64,000 nucleotides of DNA from the NCBI RefSeq assembly GCF_024612015.1, contig NZ_CP102512.1:7688001-7752000 (forward strand), read 5' to 3'. How positions within the stretch are numbered: the stretch's first letter is position 1; each line of letters starts with the position of its first letter. Under the pieces are notes generated by a model, which saw only the letters and a list, made by a program, of their open reading frames with translations, was not told the DNA's origin and did no database searches. The position numbers and the translations under genes were made by a program. Below are positions 33,470-41,468 of this stretch, in pieces. Source of the DNA: Streptomyces sp. CA-210063. Lineage in GTDB: Bacteria; Actinomycetota; Actinomycetes; Streptomycetales; Streptomycetaceae.

Positions 33470-34147
33470 CTAGTGTCCGGGGGCCGTGCACACAAGGCAC
33501 TTGTCCTTGAACGCCGGCATCCACAGGACCGCTTGGGCGAAGCTCTCCGCGGCTTCCAGAGTGTCGCGTCGGTGCAGATCCGCCAGCTCGGCCGTGCACA
33601 TGATGTCGCGGACCAGAACTTCCCAGTGATCCTGGGCCGTTCTCCAGTCACCTCGATGGATGACCCGCACGTAGGTGTCCAGTAGCTGCTGGTCCTGCAG
33701 GGACTTCCCGAACAGGCTTCCCAGGTAGGTGATCCGTCCCGGGGGCCGTAAGCGCTGGCCCCAAGTCCTGGTCATAAACAGGTTGTTGGTGGCGATGTCC
33801 TTGACGCGCTGCATACGGGTGGCGATCACATGACCGGCCACACCGCCGATCAGGGCGGGCACGACCAACCAGCCGATGAGGGAGGCGATCCGGGCCGTCA
33901 GATGGTCGGGCGGCTTTTCGATGAGGGCGAAGACCAGGTAGACCTTTTTCCAACCGAGGTCACTGCGTACGGCCGAGTAGATCCAGATCAGCAGGACGAA
34001 CCCACCGATGGGGAGTCCCCAGTCGATGAACCACTGGGTGACACCGGAGAGCGCTTTGCGGGAGCGGAAGAGACGGCGCACCCTTGCTGCGAACGATTGC
34101 CGCGCCGGTGGGGTGAGGGCGGTGGGAAGCGGGGGCGGTGGCGACAA
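33470..34147 (-). CDS. Membrane protein with two helices (DUF6313-like)
   Basis: This 225-residue protein has a basic N-terminus, a first helix WGLPIGGFVLLIWIYSAV near residues 44-60 and a second IGWLVVPALIGGVAGHVIAT near 90-110, then a cytoplasmic domain. The domain includes YLGSLFGKSLQDQQLLDTYV, IHRGDWRTAQDHWEVLVRDI and a cysteine-containing end CLVCTAPGH. I recall similar Streptomyces proteins annotated as DUF6313, but the match is from memory. It is co-directional with the small gene at 33164. Together they look like an accessory two-gene unit of unknown function. Confidence 0.65.
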   Translation of the reverse strand: MSPPPPLPTALTPPARQSFAARVRRLFRSRKALSGVTQWFIDWGLPIGGFVLLIWIYSAVRSDLGWKKVYLVFALIEKPPDHLTARIASLIGWLVVPALIGGVAGHVIATRMQRVKDIATNNLFMTRTWGQRLRPPGRITYLGSLFGKSLQDQQLLDTYVRVIHRGDWRTAQDHWEVLVRDIMCTAELADLHRRDTLEAAESFAQAVLWMPAFKDKCLVCTAPGH

Positions 34148-34714
34148 GCGAGTAGCCCTTCAGGCAGGCACATTCCGTGACGTGATAGAGCACGCACCGG
34201 TGTGTGCTGCGGTTGCAGGGGTCGCAGGGGTTGCGGACCGCCGGCCCGCCATCTCTCTTGAGGCCCTGCGCCGTCCCATGAGGTCGTCCAGTGCCCTGGG
34301 CAGTGGGTGGGCGCGCTCCGTGGGGAACAGCCGATGGGCCTTGGCGGCATGCCCGGTCCGCAGCAGTGTCGCGTCCGCAGCAGTGTCGCGGACGCGCGGA
34401 CCTGAGGATGAGATCGGCGAGGCCGACGATCCAGGTGGCGGCCTGTGCCCACCCGGACGCTGTAGTGGTTCAGCGCCGCTCGGCGCGGCGAGCGCTCCGG
34501 GCCCCTGGACGTGCACGGCCGCCCGGGCCACGGCCGCCGGATCGGCGGTCGCCGACGTGGCCCGGGGCAGCGCCTCCCCCAGCCCTCCCGGGTGATCCGC
34601 ACCGCGAGAACCCGCTCCTGACCGGGCTCCAACGGCTCCAGGCCGGGCTTCCCGAAGGGGGCGACTCTCCCGCGAGCCGTCCTGTGGGGAGACCGCCCCC
34701 TTCGGATGCGACCG
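34148..34714. other. 567-bp stretch without an intact gene; possible decayed coding DNA
   Basis: No frame gives a convincing protein. On the minus strand short coding-like segments appear in different frames, for example GKPGLEPLEPGQERVLAVRI, then AQAATWIVGLADLILRSA and later AHRLFPTERAHPLPRALDDL, as expected for a frameshifted pseudogene. A short tandem, CCGCAGCAGTGTCGCG, appears twice near 34360-34390. I see no promoter or RNA gene. Confidence 0.4.
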
Positions 34715-35161
34715 CTATTGCTGCTGCTTCGCCAGATCCGCCAGCACCTGATGCAGCGGCTCCGTCGCCCGGCGCCGGTACTCCTGGATGCCCCAGCCAT
34801 TGCCGTCCGGGTCCTTGAAGTACATGAACGTGGCGCCGTCGTCGGGGGCGTACTGGACGGGTTCGGAGACGTCGAGGCCGCGTTCGAGGAGCTCGGCGCG
34901 GGCGGCCTTGATGTCGGCGACGCACAGTTGGAGGCCTTGGTAGGAGCCGGGGGCAGGCTTGGGGCCCTGGGCCATGTCCCAGATGGTGTCGCCGAGGGCG
35001 ATCGAACAGCCGGAGCCCGGTGGCGTCAGCTGGACGATCCGCATGCCCGGCATGACCTCCTGGTCGATGTCGACATGGAAACCGACCTTGTCCCGGTAGA
35101 AGTCCCGGGCCCGGTCGATGTCGCTCACGGGCAGCGGAATCACTTCGAGCGTGTACTGCAT
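34715..35161 (-). CDS. VOC (glyoxalase/bleomycin-resistance) family protein
   Basis: This 148-residue protein with two beta-alpha-beta-beta-beta modules begins MQYTLEVIPLPVSDIDRARD and FYRDKVGFHVDID, the first metal-side module, and continues ATFMYFKDPDGNGWGIQEY, the usual second-module ending with the Glu metal ligand. Family members include glyoxalases, dioxygenases and antibiotic-binding proteins; substrate cannot be told. The ATG at 35161 has GGAGGACCAGGG directly upstream. It stands 64 bp after the PNPOx-like gene in the same direction. Confidence 0.88.
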   Translation of the reverse strand: MQYTLEVIPLPVSDIDRARDFYRDKVGFHVDIDQEVMPGMRIVQLTPPGSGCSIALGDTIWDMAQGPKPAPGSYQGLQLCVADIKAARAELLERGLDVSEPVQYAPDDGATFMYFKDPDGNGWGIQEYRRRATEPLHQVLADLAKQQQ

Positions 35162-35225
35162 CCCTGGTCCTCCAAGTCGCCGTTGACGGGAGCGCCTGTG
35201 CACAAGTTCGTATCGCTTCTTCGTA

Positions 35226-35741
35226 TCAGCCGAACCGCCACCGCGTCTGGCTGAACGGCTCCCCCTTACCGAAGCCGAAAACCGTGCCGGGCGCCACCGC
35301 GAAGACCAAGGCGCGTCCCGCACCGTGGTGGAAATACCCCTCCCGTACGTCGAAGTGCCAGAAGCTGCCGTACTTCGCCTCCCACGCGGCGGCCAGCTCC
35401 CGCAGCCGCCCGTCATCGGCCACGCGTACGGCCTCGCCCTCCACGACCAGGTCGTAACCCTTGTCCCACGTGTTCGTGCCGGTCGTCAGCACGACGGCCG
35501 GGTTCTCCGCCAGGTTCTTCGCCTTCCGCTCCTTTGGGCCGGTACAGAAATGCAGCGCCCCCTCCGACCACACCGTGGGCAACGGCGTCACATGCGGCCG
35601 CCCGTCCGGCCGCACCGTCGAGATCCAGAACAGCTCGGCCGCGGAGAGCCGCGCCTCGGCCTCCGGCCAGGGGATCGCGGCGGCGGACGGGTCGCTGTAG
35701 CGGGGGTCGAGCCGGGTCTGCGGGGTGCTGGTGTTCGACAT
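35226..35741 (-). CDS. Pyridoxamine-5'-phosphate-oxidase-like (FMN/F420 split-barrel) protein
   Basis: This 171-residue protein with a flavin- or F420-binding split barrel shows FWISTVRPDGRPHVTPLPTV, the family's first strand pair, then LHFCTGPKERKAKNLAENPA and VVLTTGTNTWDKGYDLVVEG. In actinobacteria many such proteins bind F420 and act as reductases. The C-terminal FGFGKGEPFSQTRWRF is typical of this subgroup. It is in the same orientation as the VOC gene and may share its transcript. Confidence 0.86.
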   Translation of the reverse strand: MSNTSTPQTRLDPRYSDPSAAAIPWPEAEARLSAAELFWISTVRPDGRPHVTPLPTVWSEGALHFCTGPKERKAKNLAENPAVVLTTGTNTWDKGYDLVVEGEAVRVADDGRLRELAAAWEAKYGSFWHFDVREGYFHHGAGRALVFAVAPGTVFGFGKGEPFSQTRWRFG

Positions 35742-35821
35742 GGGCTGTCTCTTCCTGTCGCCTGTCGCTACAGGGCAGACTCCGCAGGGCCCGGAAACTA
35801 ATCGAGCAGGCGATCGGGCGG

Positions 35822-36592
35822 TCAGGACGTCGTGGGCGCGCGGTCTGGCTGCACACCCCTAGCCCACAGTTCCTCGGCGTGTTCCGCAAATCGGTCGAAC
35901 ATTCCGCCGGCGCTGTGTTTCCGGAGGTGCAGGAGCGGCGAGTCGTGCCCGACCAGCCGCGCAAGGTGCGGAGTGACCAGCGCTTGATTGTCAAAGCGGA
36001 ACACAGACAGGGACACGTGGTTCACCGCGTCGTCCGGCGCGGAGAAGCGTGTCTCCAGGCCTTTGTGTGTGCCCAGCTTGGCAAGGTGCTCAAGGGTGAT
36101 GCGGATACGTGTGGACACCGAGAGCGCCACGTCCTCGATCGCTTCCCGGTTGCGAGTGACCTCTCCGTCGGGGTCACCGAGGAGGAAACGTACGTGGCAT
36201 CCGCCGTTGAGTTTCCTGCGCAGGGTGTCGACGAACGCGGGCTGGTCGAGCCAGAGGAAGTAGTTCGTGTATCCGGCGAAGAACAGCTCCTCGGAGGCGT
36301 CGGCGACCAACTCACCCCACACCGTGGAAGGGCAGGCCGATCGGTACGGATAGGAGTGGATGATTTCCCGGTCGCCGCCGGTCTTGAGTCGATCCTTCAC
36401 CGCTTTCGGCCAGATCATTTCTTCGTCAACTCCCAACGCCTTGCAGGCGTCTTCCCGGTTCCTGGCGTGCGGGATGAGTTCGGCGTCCGCAACCCACCGT
36501 TCAACAGTCTTGCCGGACACGCCCACCCGGGATGCCAACTGCCGCGGCGACAAACCGGCCGTCTTCATAGCTGATCGTAACGCCGTGTTCAA
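35822..36592 (-). CDS. XRE-type regulator with a C-terminal effector domain (DUF5919-like)
   Basis: The proposed TTG start at 36592 has AGGGAG five bases upstream; a longer frame from TTG 36667 is less likely. The 256-residue protein begins with a helix-turn-helix: SPRQLASRVGVSGKTVERWV, then IPHARNREDACKALGVDEEM and IWPKA. The remainder (EIIHSYPYRSACPSTVWGEL, LFFAGYTNYFLWLDQPAFVD, HVRFLLGDPDGEVTRNREAI) matches my memory of Streptomyces regulators annotated XRE/DUF5919, whose effector domain may be phospholipase-D-like. It is divergent from the four-gene micro-operon, which it probably controls. Confidence 0.82.
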   Translation of the reverse strand: MNTALRSAMKTAGLSPRQLASRVGVSGKTVERWVADAELIPHARNREDACKALGVDEEMIWPKAVKDRLKTGGDREIIHSYPYRSACPSTVWGELVADASEELFFAGYTNYFLWLDQPAFVDTLRRKLNGGCHVRFLLGDPDGEVTRNREAIEDVALSVSTRIRITLEHLAKLGTHKGLETRFSAPDDAVNHVSLSVFRFDNQALVTPHLARLVGHDSPLLHLRKHSAGGMFDRFAEHAEELWARGVQPDRAPTTS

Positions 36593-36603
36593 GGCTTCTC
36601 CCT

Positions 36604-36654
36604 GGGACGTTTGGGCGTTCTTCCACGCTACCGCCGAGGTGTCCCAACTGTCCC
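36604..36654. promoter_or_regulatory. Inverted repeat between the XRE gene and the micro-operon
   Basis: GGGACGTTTGGG (36604-36615) and CCCAACTGTCCC (36643-36654) are inverted copies with 10 of 12 matches, 27 bases apart, directly upstream of the XRE regulator start. It is a candidate operator for that regulator. No other repeat stands out in the gap to 36767. Confidence 0.5.
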
Positions 36655-36766
36655 TGAATCGGGCCAAGTACGTCCTTCATGGGTCGGCAGCATGGCCAGA
36701 CGCAAGAGACCCCCGCGCCGCTGGAACGGCCGGGGGCATGGCCAACGCTGAGTAGGAGCGCCGACG

Positions 36767-37093
36767 ATGACCTTCGTATCACAAGCCCTCGAATGGGTGA
36801 GAGCCCTGCTGCTGGGGCTGTGGAAGCCTGGCACACGCCTCCGGACCCTTGCGGCGCCCTCACGGCCGGTCGACCTCGTGACGGCTCCTGCGTATGTGGC
36901 GCAGCCGTCCCCGGAGACCTGGGGCGCCTTGCTCGTGCTCGCGCGTCTGCGGCGTGCCGGACGAGTCCCTGTCCCGCCGGACTCCCAGCGGCCACAGGAT
37001 GAGACAGGTGCGCTGGTACGCGCCTACGTTCTCGCTCCCGGCGAACTCCGACAAGCGCTGTGGGCAGGTCAGTTCACGGAGGCAAGCCGATGA
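36767..37093 (+). CDS. Micro-operon gene 1: small protein, unknown
   Basis: This 108-residue protein starts at an ATG with AGGAG ten bases upstream. It is amphipathic at the N-terminus (FVSQALEWVRALLLGLWKPG), followed by a Pro-rich linker, LLVLARLRRAGRVPVPPDSQ and RAYVLAPGELRQALWAGQFT. It has no signal peptide of classical form. No family is recognised. Its last four bases overlap the next gene (ATGA), which is the first of three such overlaps and shows that the four proteins are made together. Confidence 0.7.
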   Translation: MTFVSQALEWVRALLLGLWKPGTRLRTLAAPSRPVDLVTAPAYVAQPSPETWGALLVLARLRRAGRVPVPPDSQRPQDETGALVRAYVLAPGELRQALWAGQFTEASR

Positions 37094-37281
37094 GCGGCGG
37101 AGAGGCCAGAGCAGCGACCAAGCGCGTCGAGCCGCCGATGCTGCGCGCCTACCGCCTGTGGTTCGAGCACACCAAGAAGTGCGTCGGCTGCAAGGGCGTT
37201 CCCAAGGCGCAGGACGGCTGCGAGACCGGGCGGGAGCTTTGGGGCGCGTACCGGCTCGCGCGGATCGGGAGGCCGTCATGA
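37090..37281 (+). CDS. Micro-operon gene 2: 63-residue Cys-rich protein
   Basis: The ATG lies in the ATGA overlap with gene 1. The protein contains HTKKCVGCKGVPKAQDGCET in its centre, a CxxC plus a third cysteine that could bind zinc, flanked by RAYRLWFEHT and GRELWGAYRLARI. Such short proteins with VGC-G-DC patterns occur in several Streptomyces phage- and regulator-linked clusters. Function unknown. Confidence 0.68.
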   Translation: MSGGEARAATKRVEPPMLRAYRLWFEHTKKCVGCKGVPKAQDGCETGRELWGAYRLARIGRPS

Positions 37282-37544
37282 GCTGGGGGATCGAACGCGC
37301 TCCAGGAGGCCGTGTGCACCGCACTGGTGATGGCCGTTTGGCCGTTCCGCTACGGCTGTCCCGCAACGGGGAGCACGCGACGGACGCCGAGCTCGTGCTC
37401 TCCCTCGTCGACGCTGAGCACCTGCACGCGTCCCTGTGCCGTGCCCTCGATGGCCACCCGGCGCCTCCGTCCGTGCCGGACTGCCGCAGCGAAAGCGCAG
37501 TCGAGCCTGCCGACGCGCACCGGACCGACAGGGGGGTGCGGTGA
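37278..37544 (+). CDS. Micro-operon gene 3: 88-residue protein
   Basis: The ATG lies in an ATGA overlap with gene 2. The protein is mostly beta and helix, with GRLAVPLRLSRNGEHATDAE and LVLSLVDAEHLHASLCRALD, then a disordered Pro/Ser-rich tail. No family is recognised. The conserved-looking VLSLVDAEHLHASLCRAL helix may be an interaction surface. Confidence 0.66.
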   Translation: MSWGIERAPGGRVHRTGDGRLAVPLRLSRNGEHATDAELVLSLVDAEHLHASLCRALDGHPAPPSVPDCRSESAVEPADAHRTDRGVR

Positions 37545-37825
37545 CCCGCTCGATCATCAAGGCAGCCGAATGGACGCTGGGGCCGGATGCTGGCGACGAG
37601 GTTCCGGAAACCGTCTATTCCGTGGTGTGCCTGTCCTGCGGCGCGGTGTCGCCGGCCATGGACGACGAGCGCCTGCCCGTTGAGGTCTGGGCGCTCAAAC
37701 ACACTGGCATGAACCCTGACCATCGGCGATTCAAGGCCAAGGCCGAGACGTTCTGGCGTGTGTCTCCAGCGGAGGGCAATCCCTACTGCGAGAAGGCAGC
37801 ACAGAGCACCCAGACGCCCAGGTAA
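37541..37825 (+). CDS. Micro-operon gene 4: small zinc-ribbon-like protein (DUF7848-like)
   Basis: The GTG lies in a GTGA overlap with gene 3. The 94-residue protein shows VYSVVCLSCGAVSPAMDDER, WALKHTGMNPDHRRFKAKAE and TFWRVSPAEGNPYC. I associate the combination CLSCGA, HTGxxPxHRxF and FWRV with short Streptomyces proteins named DUF7848, from memory. Cysteines 30 and 33 with His54, His60 and the late Cys could form a zinc site. It ends the operon; no clear terminator follows within 100 bp. Confidence 0.72.
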   Translation: MTRSIIKAAEWTLGPDAGDEVPETVYSVVCLSCGAVSPAMDDERLPVEVWALKHTGMNPDHRRFKAKAETFWRVSPAEGNPYCEKAAQSTQTPR

Positions 37826-38128
37826 GCATCCGCACCACACCGATGACGGAACGGGCCGTCCCTGCCCCATCAAGCGGGGACGGCCTACGCGACGCTCCGT
37901 AGCTGCGCCAAGCAGCCTTCGCCCTGCCGAGAGACCAAGCCGGCACAGCCACGCCGACCGGTGCCGCTCGGTTAGCCACCCGAACGGCCACGCCACCAGG
38001 GCGACGATCCCGGAGAAGGCGAGACCGACGAGTTCCAGGAGAACGGTGGACACGACCGGCTCCGGCAACACCGGGTTCCACGGACGGCGCCGGATCGAGC
38101 CGTCCCCGCTGTTCTGCTCGTCGGCCAC
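37826..38128 (-). other. Possible small membrane protein or remnant, minus strand
   Basis: From a GTG at 38128 the minus strand codes VADEQNSGDGSIRRRPWNP and then the hydrophobic VVSTVLLELVGLAFSGIVAL and VAWPFGWLTERHRSAW, which looks like one or two membrane helices. The frame has no ribosome binding site and runs on without a stop through the antisense of the micro-operon, so its true end is unclear. It could be a truncated gene. Nothing else is visible in the 552-bp gap before glnE. Confidence 0.3.
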
Positions 38129-38377
38129 AGGGCAGATTAGCCGTGGACACGGCGAATGGTGCCTGCTGGCGCCTGACCGCACTGCATTGCACTGGCCCGC
38201 CCCGCAGCAGGTCGGCGTGGCACAGCGATCCCCCGGCGGCACCGGCCCCGCCCCCACCGGAGCCCCCGCCACCCGACGCTTCTCCCCAGCACTCCGGCTA
38301 GGCTCATGCCCGTACGACCTTGATCAGTGATCGGTGGTCGGGTGATCGATCGGGCTCGATCCGACAGGAGGCCGGGG

Positions 38378-41300
38378 ATGACGGCGCCGGGGCGCAGGAG
38401 CAGCATGTTCTCGCGACTGCTGCGGCACGGTTTCACCGATCCGAGCGCCGCCGAGCGGCTGCTGGACAGTGAGGAGCTGTCGGCCGTACGGAACGATCCC
38501 GTGCTGTTGGACGCGCTGGGCGCCACCGCCGACCCGGATCTCGCGCTGCTGGGCCTCGTCCGGCTGCTGGAGGCGCAGCCGGACCGTACGGCACGGCGGG
38601 CGGTGCTGGACACGCTGATCGCGGCCAAGCCGCTGCGGGACCGGCTGCTGGGGGTGCTCGGCGCGTCCGCCGCGCTCGGGGATCACCTCGCCCGGCACGC
38701 GCGGGACTGGCAGGCGCTGGTGACGTACGAGCCGCAGGACCTGCACCCGGGGATCGAGGAGTTCGAGCGGGGGCTCGCCGAAGCCACCGACCCCGTCTCC
38801 CTCCGCGTCGCCTACCGGCGCTGTCTGCTCTCCATCGCCGCCCGTGACGTCTGCGGCACGACCGACGTCGCCCAGACCGCCGCGGAGCTCGCCGACCTCG
38901 CCACCGCCACACTCCGCGCCGCCCTCGCGATCGCCCGTGCCGCCGCGCCGGACGACGCGGCGCTGTGCCGGCTCGCGGTGATCGCGATGGGCAAGTGCGG
39001 AGGTCATGAGCTCAATTACGTCTCCGATGTCGATGTCATCTTCGTGGGGGAGACCGAGGACGGGGCCGACGAGCAGAAGGCGATCCGCGCCGCCACCCGC
39101 CTCGCCTCGCACCTGATGCGGATCTGCTCCGAGACGACCGTCGAGGGCAGCATCTGGCCCGTCGACGCCAATCTGCGGCCGGAGGGGCGCAACGGCCCGC
39201 TCGTACGGACACTGAGCAGCCATCTCGCCTACTACCAGCGGTGGGCGAAGACCTGGGAGTTCCAGGCGCTGCTCAAGGCCCGGCCGGTCGCGGGGGACCT
39301 CGAACTGGGCGCGGAGTACGTCGCCGCGCTCGAACCGCTCGTCTGGAAGGCCGCCGAGCGGGAGAACTTCGTCCCCGACGTGCAGCGCATGCGGCGCCGG
39401 GTCGTCGAGACCATCCCGGTCGCCGAGGTCGACCGGCAACTCAAGCTGGGGCCCGGCGGGTTGCGGGACGTCGAGTTCGCCGTGCAGCTGCTCCAGCTCG
39501 TGCACGGACGCGGGGACACCTCCCTGCGCAGCGGAACCACGCTCGACGCGCTGGGCGCGCTGGCCGCCGGCGGATATGTGGGACGGACGGACGCGGCCCA
39601 ACTCGACGCCGCGTACCGCTTTCTGCGCTCCATGGAACACCGCATCCAGCTCTTCCGCCTGCGCCGCACCCACCTCGTCCCCGAGGACGAGAACGACCTG
39701 CGGCGCATCGGCCGTTCGCTGGGCCTGCGCATCGATCCGGTCGCCGAGCTGAACCGCGAGTGGCGGCGGCACGCGGCCGTCGTACGCCGTCTGCACGAGA
39801 AGCTCTTCTACCGCCCGCTCCTCGACGCCGTCGCCCAACTCGCCCCCGGTGAGACCAGGTTGAGCGCCGACGCGGCCCGCGAACGCCTCGTCGCCCTGGG
39901 CTACGCCGACCCGGCCGCCGCCCTCCGCCACCTGGAGGCCCTGGCCTCCGGCGTCTCCCGCAAGGCAGCCATCCAACGCACGCTCCTGCCCGTCCTGTTG
40001 GGCTGGTTCGCCGACTCCGCCAACCCCGACGCCGGGCTCCTCAACTTCCGCAAGGTCTCGGACGCCCTCGGCAGAACCCCTTGGTACCTACGGCTGTTGC
40101 GCGACGAAGGCGCCGCCGCCGAGAACCTCGCCCGGGTCCTGTCCGCCGGGCGCCTCGCCCCCGACCTCCTCATGCGCGCCCCCGAAGCCGTCTCCCTCCT
40201 CGGCGACGGGGACGGCGTCGCCGGTGGCGCCGGCGGGCTCGAACCCCGGACACGCGCCCACCTGGAGCAGGAGATACTCTCCGCGGTCGGCCGCGCCGAC
40301 GGCGCCCAACAGGCCGTCACGGCCGCGCGCGGCGTCCGACGGCGCGAACTCTTCCGTACGGCCGCCATGGACATCGTCGGCTCCTACGGCACCGAGGCGT
40401 CCCCGGCCTCCCCCATTCTCGGCTTCGCTCGAACGGGGGGACCCCCATCCGACCAGGGCGCCCTCGTCGACCTCGTCGGCGGCGCGGTCTCGGACCTCAC
40501 GGCAGCGACCCTCGCGGGCACGCTGCGGGCCGTGGTCCGCGAGGGCTGGGGCGACACCCTCCCCACCCGCTTCGCCGTCATCGGCATGGGCCGCTTCGGC
40601 GGCCACGAACTGGGCTACGGCTCCGACGCCGACGTCCTGTTCGTCCACGAGCCGCGGGAGGGCGCCGACGAACACGAGGCGGCCCGCGCCGCGAACACGG
40701 TCGTCTCCGAGATGCGCCGCCTGCTCCAGATCCCGAGCGCCGACCCGCCCCTCCTCATCGACGCCGACCTGCGGCCCGAGGGCAAGTCCGGGCCGCTCGT
40801 ACGGACCCTGAAGTCGTACGAGGCCTACTACCGCCGGTGGTCCCTGGTGTGGGAGTCGCATGCTCTGCTGCGCGCCGAACCCGTCGCCGGGGACGAGGAG
40901 TTGGGCCGCCGCTTCATCGACCTCATCGATCCGCTGCGGTATCCGGCGGAAGGGCTCGGCGACGACGCCGCACGCGAGATCCGGCGCCTGAAGGCCCGCA
41001 TGGAGACGGAGCGCATGCCGCGCGGCGCCGACCCGACGCTCCACACCAAGCTCGGACGCGGCGGCCTGTCCGACGTGGAGTGGACCGTCCAGCTCCTCCA
41101 ACTCCGGTACGGCTGGCGCGAGTCGGGCCTGCGCACGACCCGCACCCGCGAGGCCCTGGCCGCGGCCCGCGCGGCCGAGCTGGTGAGCGCCGAGGACGCG
41201 GCCATACTGGACGAGGCCTGGGTACTGGCCACACGCGTACGCAACGCCGTGATGCTCGTACGAGGCCGGGCGGGCGACACGTTCCCGTCCGACGGCCGCG

Positions 41301-41425
41301 AACTCGCCGCCGTGGGACGGTACTTGGGGTACGGGCCCGGTCATGTGGGCGACATGCTCGACGACTACCGCCGCATCACGCGGCGGGCGCGGGCCGTGGT
41401 GGACGAGTTGTTCTACGGGGCGTGA
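38378..41425 (+). CDS. glnE: Bifunctional glutamine synthetase adenylyltransferase/deadenylylase
   Basis: This 1015-residue enzyme attaches and removes AMP on GlnA in response to nitrogen status. It consists of two nucleotidyltransferase halves. The N-terminal deadenylylase has MGKCGGHELNYVSDVDVIFV and DANLRPEGRNGPLVRTLSSH. The C-terminal adenylylase has MGRFGGHELGYGSDADVLFV and DADLRPEGKSGPLVRTLKSY, each a G-G-x-E-L-x-Y-x-S-D-x-D catalytic motif. A helical linker separates them. The ATG at 38378 has CAGGAGGCCGGGG upstream. Between the halves a 13-residue segment is coded by a dispersed repeat. No PII gene is adjacent. Confidence 0.96.
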   Translation: MTAPGRRSSMFSRLLRHGFTDPSAAERLLDSEELSAVRNDPVLLDALGATADPDLALLGLVRLLEAQPDRTARRAVLDTLIAAKPLRDRLLGVLGASAALGDHLARHARDWQALVTYEPQDLHPGIEEFERGLAEATDPVSLRVAYRRCLLSIAARDVCGTTDVAQTAAELADLATATLRAALAIARAAAPDDAALCRLAVIAMGKCGGHELNYVSDVDVIFVGETEDGADEQKAIRAATRLASHLMRICSETTVEGSIWPVDANLRPEGRNGPLVRTLSSHLAYYQRWAKTWEFQALLKARPVAGDLELGAEYVAALEPLVWKAAERENFVPDVQRMRRRVVETIPVAEVDRQLKLGPGGLRDVEFAVQLLQLVHGRGDTSLRSGTTLDALGALAAGGYVGRTDAAQLDAAYRFLRSMEHRIQLFRLRRTHLVPEDENDLRRIGRSLGLRIDPVAELNREWRRHAAVVRRLHEKLFYRPLLDAVAQLAPGETRLSADAARERLVALGYADPAAALRHLEALASGVSRKAAIQRTLLPVLLGWFADSANPDAGLLNFRKVSDALGRTPWYLRLLRDEGAAAENLARVLSAGRLAPDLLMRAPEAVSLLGDGDGVAGGAGGLEPRTRAHLEQEILSAVGRADGAQQAVTAARGVRRRELFRTAAMDIVGSYGTEASPASPILGFARTGGPPSDQGALVDLVGGAVSDLTAATLAGTLRAVVREGWGDTLPTRFAVIGMGRFGGHELGYGSDADVLFVHEPREGADEHEAARAANTVVSEMRRLLQIPSADPPLLIDADLRPEGKSGPLVRTLKSYEAYYRRWSLVWESHALLRAEPVAGDEELGRRFIDLIDPLRYPAEGLGDDAAREIRRLKARMETERMPRGADPTLHTKLGRGGLSDVEWTVQLLQLRYGWRESGLRTTRTREALAAARAAELVSAEDAAILDEAWVLATRVRNAVMLVRGRAGDTFPSDGRELAAVGRYLGYGPGHVGDMLDDYRRITRRARAVVDELFYGA
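40410..40448. repeat. Dispersed Streptomyces element inside glnE
   Basis: CCCCCATTCTCGGCTTCGCT followed by CGAACGGGGGGACCCCCA has self-complementary C and G runs and resembles a very common Streptomyces intergenic sequence I know. It is read in frame as SPILGFARTGGPP between MDIVGSYGTEASPA and SDQGALVDLVGGAVSDLTAA, where other GlnE proteins I recall go directly from one to the other. Confidence 0.72.
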
Positions 41426-41468
41426 CGCGGTCACCGACCGTGCGGCCGGCGCCCCGGCCCACGGCCCT

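Noticed and set aside
36860..38272. A 470-codon minus-strand frame across the micro-operon
   Set aside because: Most of it is antisense to four genes that have good starts and 4-bp overlaps; only its first part (before 37826) could be coding.
32646..38377. Prophage or integrative plasmid
   Set aside because: No integrase, replication or transfer genes and no att-like direct repeats or tRNA at the borders.
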